A stretch of DNA of 64,000 bases from the NCBI GenBank assembly GCA_016716835.1, contig JADJUW010000001.1:1632001-1696000 (forward strand). Reading direction: 5' to 3'. Position numbers and translations under genes: made by a program. The stretch comes from Myxococcales bacterium. GTDB lineage: Bacteria; Myxococcota_A; Polyangia; Haliangiales; Haliangiaceae. Under the pieces are notes generated by a model, which saw nothing but the letters and a program-made list of their open reading frames with translations, was not told where the DNA came from and made no database searches. This document shows, piece after piece, positions 59,688-64,000 of this stretch (position 1 is the first letter of the stretch; each line of letters opens with the position of its first letter).

Positions 59688-59826
59688 GTAGTGGTCTGCT
59701 TGTGACTGATCCGTGTTGCCTTCAACGTGCCGGGCCGCGGCGGCGCAGGCGCGCCAACTGGCGCTAAGCGATGGCTGGAACCTCAGCGCCACCGCCCAAG
59801 GGCGATCCGAGATGTGATCTGTTATG

Positions 59827-59939
59827 AGCCGGACGGCTGCGCCTGCCGCATCGAGCGCGCTTGGGTTGTCGCGGCTTGGCTCTGACGAACCACAAGCGTA
59901 CGATTCCAGCATTCGGACACTAGCGTGTCCGCGTTCTGT
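59827..59939 (+). repeat. Dispersed repeat, full copy 2
   Basis: 113 bp beginning AGCCGGACGGCTGCGCCT and ending GCGTTCTGT, with TACGATTCCAGCATT and the hairpin CGGACAC-TAGC-GTGTCCG (59914-59931). It stops exactly at the stop codon of the barrel gene on the minus strand, so it forms that gene's 3' flank and perhaps its terminator. Confidence 0.75.
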
Positions 59940-61727
59940 CTAGAACTTGGCTTGCAGCGTGAGGTTGACGCCCAGCTGATTGAACTCGCCGAACTCGTAG
60001 CGAAACGTCGACTCGGCGTCGTCGCGCGCGAGCCGGGTTTGGTTGGGGTCGTGGCTAAAGTAGACATCGAGCAAAGTCGAGAAAACGTCGCCGAAGTCGA
60101 TCTGGCCCGAGAGCTTGCCGGCGAACTGCGGCACCGCGCTCTTGCCCGCGGGCAGGATGGTAATCAGCGTCTGGCCGCCACTGTTGCGAATGACCGCGGT
60201 CGACTCGCCGGTGGCGGCGGTGTCGCCGGGGATGCCCGTTGGCGAGGTGAGCGTCGCCGGCATCTCGATGCCGAGCACGATGCCGGCGGTGTACTTATCG
60301 TTCCAGTTTTTGTCGACGCCGAGGGCGGCGAAGTAATTGGGCGTGATGTCGTAGGCGACTGGAAAGTCGGAATAGGTCGGCAGCGACGGCACCGAGTGCA
60401 GGATGTACGCGAGATCGCGGTACTGCAGATCGGCGCGGAAGCGGATGCGGTCTTGCATGACGCGGATGTTGACGTCGCCGGCGCGGCCCCACTGGATCTT
60501 GGTCGAGCCACTGGCCTCAGGGTCTTTGAGCGTCTGGCCGAGCAGCGTCGCCTCGCCCATCGCCAGCCAGGAAAGGCCCGGCTTATACTTGGTCTTCTGA
60601 AATAGGCGGCCGACGCGCTCGGAGTCGTTCTTATACAGCTTGTAGTCAATGGACGAAGAAACCGGCATGCCGTCGTGGGCCGAGATTTGCACGGAGCCGC
60701 CGAACAGCTCGACGTCCTCTGTGTTGACGTCTTCGAGTTCGTTGGAGCCGCGATTAAAGTAGCCGCCATTGACCTCGACGCGAATCATGTCCGAGACGTC
60801 GTAGCCGGCGCCACCGAGAAATCCGAGCACCGAGACTTGCTCGGCCGTCGCGCTGTCGAGCACGACCGCGCTCTTGGCGCCGATAAAGGCGTAGGCGTCT
60901 TTGGTGTCATATTGCAGCTTGACGCCCGGCACGGCCTGCGAGCTGCGGCGGTATTCCTCGCTGCCGCCCCATGACAGGCGGTAGCTGTAGCCAAGGCGGA
61001 AGCGGTCGGCCGAGATTGGAAAAGCGGTCAGGCTGAGGCGCGTCGGGTCCTTGCGGGTTGGGTCTTTGTACCAGCTCACGGCGATGTACGAGCCGGCATC
61101 AGAAAAATCGATGCGGCGCTCGGTGAGCTCGTTAATCCGCAGCACGAAGGCGGCGTCGACTTCGAGCTTGTCTTTCGAATAGTTGCGGTACATCACCGCA
61201 TGCGACAGCGTCTCGTAGCCCGAGAAGCGCGTGTCGTAGTTGTCAAAGAATAAGGTGCCTAGCGAATTTGGGCGACCAAAGCGCCAACCCGGCACGCTCG
61301 GGATGGTCTCGCCCGGCTTGGCGAGCAGGTTTTCATTGGTCAGGGTGAAGTTGAGCCGAACGTCCATAAAGCCGTTCTCGCCGCGCAAATGCGATGCTTC
61401 TTTGGTTTCGGCCTTGTGGCCTTCGAGCGCCGCCTTGAGCACCTCAACGGTTTTGGCTTCGACGCGCGCGGTGAGATCCGCTTCGGCTTGACGCTTTGCC
61501 TCGGCATCGGCCGCTGCGGTCGAGGTAGCTTCCTCGGCGGCCTTAGCCTCTGCCGCAGCGAGTGCCTTGGCAACGGCGTCGTCAACAAGGGCCTGCACCT
61601 GCTCAGGCGACAGCGCGGGCGCTGCCGGCGCGGGCGCGGCACCTCGCGGTTGTGCGAAGGCCACCGCGGGTAGCAACATGACCGCCAAGAGGCAGGCGTT
61701 AAGAATTCGGACGGCTTGTGCTTGCAT
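59940..61727 (-). CDS. Outer-membrane beta-barrel protein with N-terminal coiled coil
   Basis: 595 residues. Signal peptide (about 1-26, ending AFAQ), Ala/Glu/Lys-rich coiled coil (about 40-115, ALAAAEAKAAEEATSTAAAD), then about 470 residues of alternating beta-strands with aromatic girdles (YETLSHAVMYRNYSKDKLEV, FRLGYSYRLSWGG). The C-terminal Phe (LTLQAKF) is typical of BAM-inserted porins. It may be a phosphate/nucleotide-related or general porin; no family is certain. It lies 7 bp after the lipoprotein gene in one minus-strand unit with the 5'-nucleotidase. Confidence 0.75.
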   Translation of the reverse strand: MQAQAVRILNACLLAVMLLPAVAFAQPRGAAPAPAAPALSPEQVQALVDDAVAKALAAAEAKAAEEATSTAAADAEAKRQAEADLTARVEAKTVEVLKAALEGHKAETKEASHLRGENGFMDVRLNFTLTNENLLAKPGETIPSVPGWRFGRPNSLGTLFFDNYDTRFSGYETLSHAVMYRNYSKDKLEVDAAFVLRINELTERRIDFSDAGSYIAVSWYKDPTRKDPTRLSLTAFPISADRFRLGYSYRLSWGGSEEYRRSSQAVPGVKLQYDTKDAYAFIGAKSAVVLDSATAEQVSVLGFLGGAGYDVSDMIRVEVNGGYFNRGSNELEDVNTEDVELFGGSVQISAHDGMPVSSSIDYKLYKNDSERVGRLFQKTKYKPGLSWLAMGEATLLGQTLKDPEASGSTKIQWGRAGDVNIRVMQDRIRFRADLQYRDLAYILHSVPSLPTYSDFPVAYDITPNYFAALGVDKNWNDKYTAGIVLGIEMPATLTSPTGIPGDTAATGESTAVIRNSGGQTLITILPAGKSAVPQFAGKLSGQIDFGDVFSTLLDVYFSHDPNQTRLARDDAESTFRYEFGEFNQLGVNLTLQAKF

Positions 61728-61734
61728 ACATCAC

Positions 61735-62904
61735 CTAGTTCGTTACGACGTCACCCGCATCGCGCGGGAAAATGATCCAAACGTTAAATGTGCCAATATT
61801 GACCGGGCGCAACGTGCCCACCACGCGCGCCACCGTGGTGCCCGCCAGCACCGTCGGGTCGATTTCGATGATGCCGGTGCTTATGACATTGACCACGCTG
61901 CTGCCGCAGCCAAGGCCGACGTCGAGCTTCCACTGCTTGTAGCCGAGCCAGTTGTCGTCGAGCGGACAAACCATGGCGTCAACCACCTCGATGAGGCCGG
62001 CCTCTTGCCGCTCAAATAGAATGGTATCGGTGAACCACGCCGGCGCCACCGTGGCCGGCGGTGGCACGCGCGCCTCATTGACGCTGCGGTCACTCGCAAA
62101 GGTCTGCGGGAAGCTGAGTTCCGTGAGGCCATTGAAGTCCTGCACCGACCCGCCAAAGCCATCGATGAATTGACCGCGCGCGATCGATTCGCCATCTTCA
62201 TCGCGCGGGCGACTAAACGTAAAGACGTACATGTGATCGTAATCGCCAGCGATGCACGGCGGCGTGCCATCATCGTCTTGGCATTGCACGTCGGAGACGG
62301 TGTAGCCCTGCGTATAGACCCCGGTCACGACCAGCCGGCCGCTGGCGCCAAAGCGCGAACCCGAGACGCGCACTTGCTTGTTGGCCAGCGGCGAGGTCTC
62401 GAGCGCATTGAGCGCGTCTTCGTCGACGGGCCGCTGCAGATCGCGCGTAAACGGGTCTTCAAACCACATCACGGGCGAGGTGCCGGTGGCCCAGGTGGCG
62501 TCATCGCCTTGCGCGTGTTCGGCCCAAATAAAGGTCGGCCCAAACACTTGTGGCAGCTCGACGGTAATCGGGCCCGCGACGCCGGCGGTCATCTCAATTT
62601 GGGCGAGCGGCACCGTGCCGCGCTTGGGCGTCAGCGTGCCGAGAAACTGCGAGTAGAGGTCGATGGCACCGGAAAAACCAGTATCGAGGGCGCCGTCATG
62701 CCCATAGGCTTCTAACGAGATCGACACCGAGGTCAGCGGCGCCAAGCGCTGCTCGGGCGTACCCAAATCCACCGGATCGGTGACCGTGACCTTGAGCGAT
62801 GAGGTGCCCACCAGCGGTGGCAAAACCTCGGTGCAGGCGCCTAGAAGGCTGAACGAGAGCAGCCCTCCGCTCGCCAGCAAACAGTTAACTACGAGTCGTT
62901 GCAT
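61735..62904 (-). CDS. Large lipoprotein with Ig-like fold, unknown
   Basis: 389 residues from ATG 62904 (an ATG 12 nt upstream at 62916 overlaps the preceding stop and is also possible). Signal with lipobox LGAC, then beta-rich segments suggesting one or two Ig/IPT-like domains (SLKVTVTDPVDLG, VRVSGSRFGASGRLVVTGVY) and two Cys pairs. Between the nucleotidase and the barrel gene; probably an outer-membrane lipoprotein partner of either. Confidence 0.65.
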   Translation of the reverse strand: MQRLVVNCLLASGGLLSFSLLGACTEVLPPLVGTSSLKVTVTDPVDLGTPEQRLAPLTSVSISLEAYGHDGALDTGFSGAIDLYSQFLGTLTPKRGTVPLAQIEMTAGVAGPITVELPQVFGPTFIWAEHAQGDDATWATGTSPVMWFEDPFTRDLQRPVDEDALNALETSPLANKQVRVSGSRFGASGRLVVTGVYTQGYTVSDVQCQDDDGTPPCIAGDYDHMYVFTFSRPRDEDGESIARGQFIDGFGGSVQDFNGLTELSFPQTFASDRSVNEARVPPPATVAPAWFTDTILFERQEAGLIEVVDAMVCPLDDNWLGYKQWKLDVGLGCGSSVVNVISTGIIEIDPTVLAGTTVARVVGTLRPVNIGTFNVWIIFPRDAGDVVTN

Positions 62905-62912
62905 GGACGTCC

Positions 62913-64000
62913 TCATTCGAACACCGGATTAATCCGGCCCTCATGGGCCTCGACGGTCTCATTCAGACACGGAATACTGCCAAATCGTTCGACGACCGTG
63001 CGCATCTCATCAATGTCGGTAAAATCGATTACGTCCGCGGTGCACTTGGCCAGCGAACGAAGGTAGACGACCAGCGCATCGCGCAGCGAAATGCCGGTGT
63101 CTTGCTTGGACGTATTGCGCTTGAGCATGTCAAACCCCGAGCCGCCTTTGGCGATGTAATCGTTGACCGCGACGCGGTAGAGGCCGGTTGGCAAGACGGG
63201 GCGACAGATGCTGGTGTCGATGGGGCCGTCCGGCGTGGCGCGGCAGTTTTCGCCGAGATAGACATTGCGCGCACAGGCCGACGGCACGTAGTCGTCGGTT
63301 GGGTTTGGATCGGGGCAGGTGCCGCGGCACACCATGTCAAACCAAATGCCTGCCACCTGCGCCTGGGTGCGGCAGCCACGCTCGGACGACTTGCGCGAGA
63401 CAAAATCGAGCATTTCCTGGATTTCTGACCCCGAGAGATACATGACCGTGATGGTGTTCTCGAACGGAAAGACGTTGAACATCTGCTCGACGGTGAGCGG
63501 CCCGCGTTCGAAATCGGCGCGAATGCCGAGCGAATTGGTGAGCGCAAACTCCGCCTCGACGCCAGAGCGGGTTTGCATCGAGCGCGCGACGAGATTGCCT
63601 AGTTGCGAATCGCCGCCGCTGGTATCGTTGCGCACAACCTTGGTTTGCTCGGGCGGATTGACGAAGGCAAAGACGCCATCGAGGTCAAAGTCACGGTTGA
63701 TCGCCACCGAGTAGGGCCACAAGATGTCGGCGACTTCCGGGTCATCGGGAATCGTCGCATCGACGGGGATGTTTTCGTAGCTCACGGCCGTGATGCGGCT
63801 GCGCTTGGTCGGTTCGGCATTGTTTTCGCCAATGCGCACCACGACGTCGAGACGCCCAACATATTTGGCAAAGGCGCCCGAGTGCACCAACACGGTTTGG
63901 TTGCCAAATTCGTCGTTTGGCACCAGTTTAGGCGGGTTCGTGACAATATGCAGGTGGCCGCCGAGGATCAAATCCACGCCCGCTAGCGGCAGGACCTCGT
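62913..64000 (-). CDS. 5'-nucleotidase/UshA-type metallophosphatase, N-terminus beyond window
   Basis: The frame is open to the window end, so the N-terminal metallophosphatase half is cut. Visible from the edge: the metal-binding motif DLILGGHLHIV, then the C-terminal 5'-nucleotidase domain with TNSLGIRADFERGPLTVEQM, FNVFPFENTITVMYLSG and the nucleotide-stacking/closing loop GLYRVAVNDYIAKGGSGFDM. Extra Cys-rich insertions (CRGTCPDPNP, CARNVYLGENC) are present. UshA-type enzymes hydrolyse nucleotides or UDP-sugars in the periplasm. The stop overlaps the next gene's possible ATG. Confidence 0.88.
   Translation of the reverse strand, partial: EVLPLAGVDLILGGHLHIVTNPPKLVPNDEFGNQTVLVHSGAFAKYVGRLDVVVRIGENNAEPTKRSRITAVSYENIPVDATIPDDPEVADILWPYSVAINRDFDLDGVFAFVNPPEQTKVVRNDTSGGDSQLGNLVARSMQTRSGVEAEFALTNSLGIRADFERGPLTVEQMFNVFPFENTITVMYLSGSEIQEMLDFVSRKSSERGCRTQAQVAGIWFDMVCRGTCPDPNPTDDYVPSACARNVYLGENCRATPDGPIDTSICRPVLPTGLYRVAVNDYIAKGGSGFDMLKRNTSKQDTGISLRDALVVYLRSLAKCTADVIDFTDIDEMRTVVERFGSIPCLNETVEAHEGRINPVFE

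Overview
The window looks like chromosomal DNA from a high-GC, Gram-negative member of the Myxococcota (former Deltaproteobacteria). This is inferred from strong GC bias at third codon positions, many predicted lipoproteins with Asp/Asn/Cys-rich repeats, a CFI-box-like C-terminal sorting domain, an orphan lanthipeptide-like leader peptide, and typical housekeeping genes. No rRNA, tRNA or CRISPR array was seen. The one stable RNA recognised is RNase P RNA (673-1047, minus).

Layout. 1-4.7 kb: zinc-ribbon coiled-coil protein (5' truncated), rnpB, three minus-strand exported or lipoprotein genes and a decayed gene fragment. 4.8-10.5 kb: typA, then small orphan genes, including a RiPP-precursor-like peptide, a frameshifted TPR/retropepsin-like protein and lower-GC genes. 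10.6-12.2 kb: a REP-associated tyrosine transposase (RAYT) next to a tandem array of REP-like palindromes. 12.3-18.7 kb: a two-component system, an acetyltransferase and several secreted or membrane proteins of unknown function. 18.7-27.1 kb: a minus-strand respiratory complex I operon, nuoE-F-J-K-L-M-N, without nuoA-D, G, H or I. 27.2-38.9 kb: lipid acyltransferase, RNA-modification enzymes (RlmK-like, RsmE, RsmB-like), uridine kinase, LuxR regulator, Tex, a large GNAT protein and glutamate dehydrogenase. 39-45.5 kb: ribF (disrupted), dapA-dapB, a Cys-rich lipoprotein, rpmE, prfA. 45.5-49.2 kb: DsbA-like lipoprotein, then a TetR regulator with a likely operator and etfB-etfA. 49.2-57.5 kb: BI-1 protein, a MoxR/DUF58/transglutaminase operon, an unusual fusion of a CFI-box protein with an outer-membrane barrel, and truA. 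57.5-59.9 kb: an accessory island with direct repeats, a lower-GC orphan gene, a second RAYT, a REP palindrome and inverted copies of a dispersed repeat. 59.9-64 kb: a minus-strand set encoding a 5'-nucleotidase-like enzyme (truncated by the window edge), a lipoprotein and an outer-membrane barrel.

Two themes stand out. First, five loci (near 3430, 8255, 20090, 40570-40600 and 48335) are broken by what look like single-base losses, several in genes normally kept intact. This suggests uncorrected assembly errors, although real mutation cannot be excluded. Second, both RAYT genes sit beside lower-GC orphan genes and share the same 39-nt REP palindrome, although they lie 47 kb apart. The second is bracketed by inverted copies of a roughly 115-bp repeat, with a third copy at 38956.
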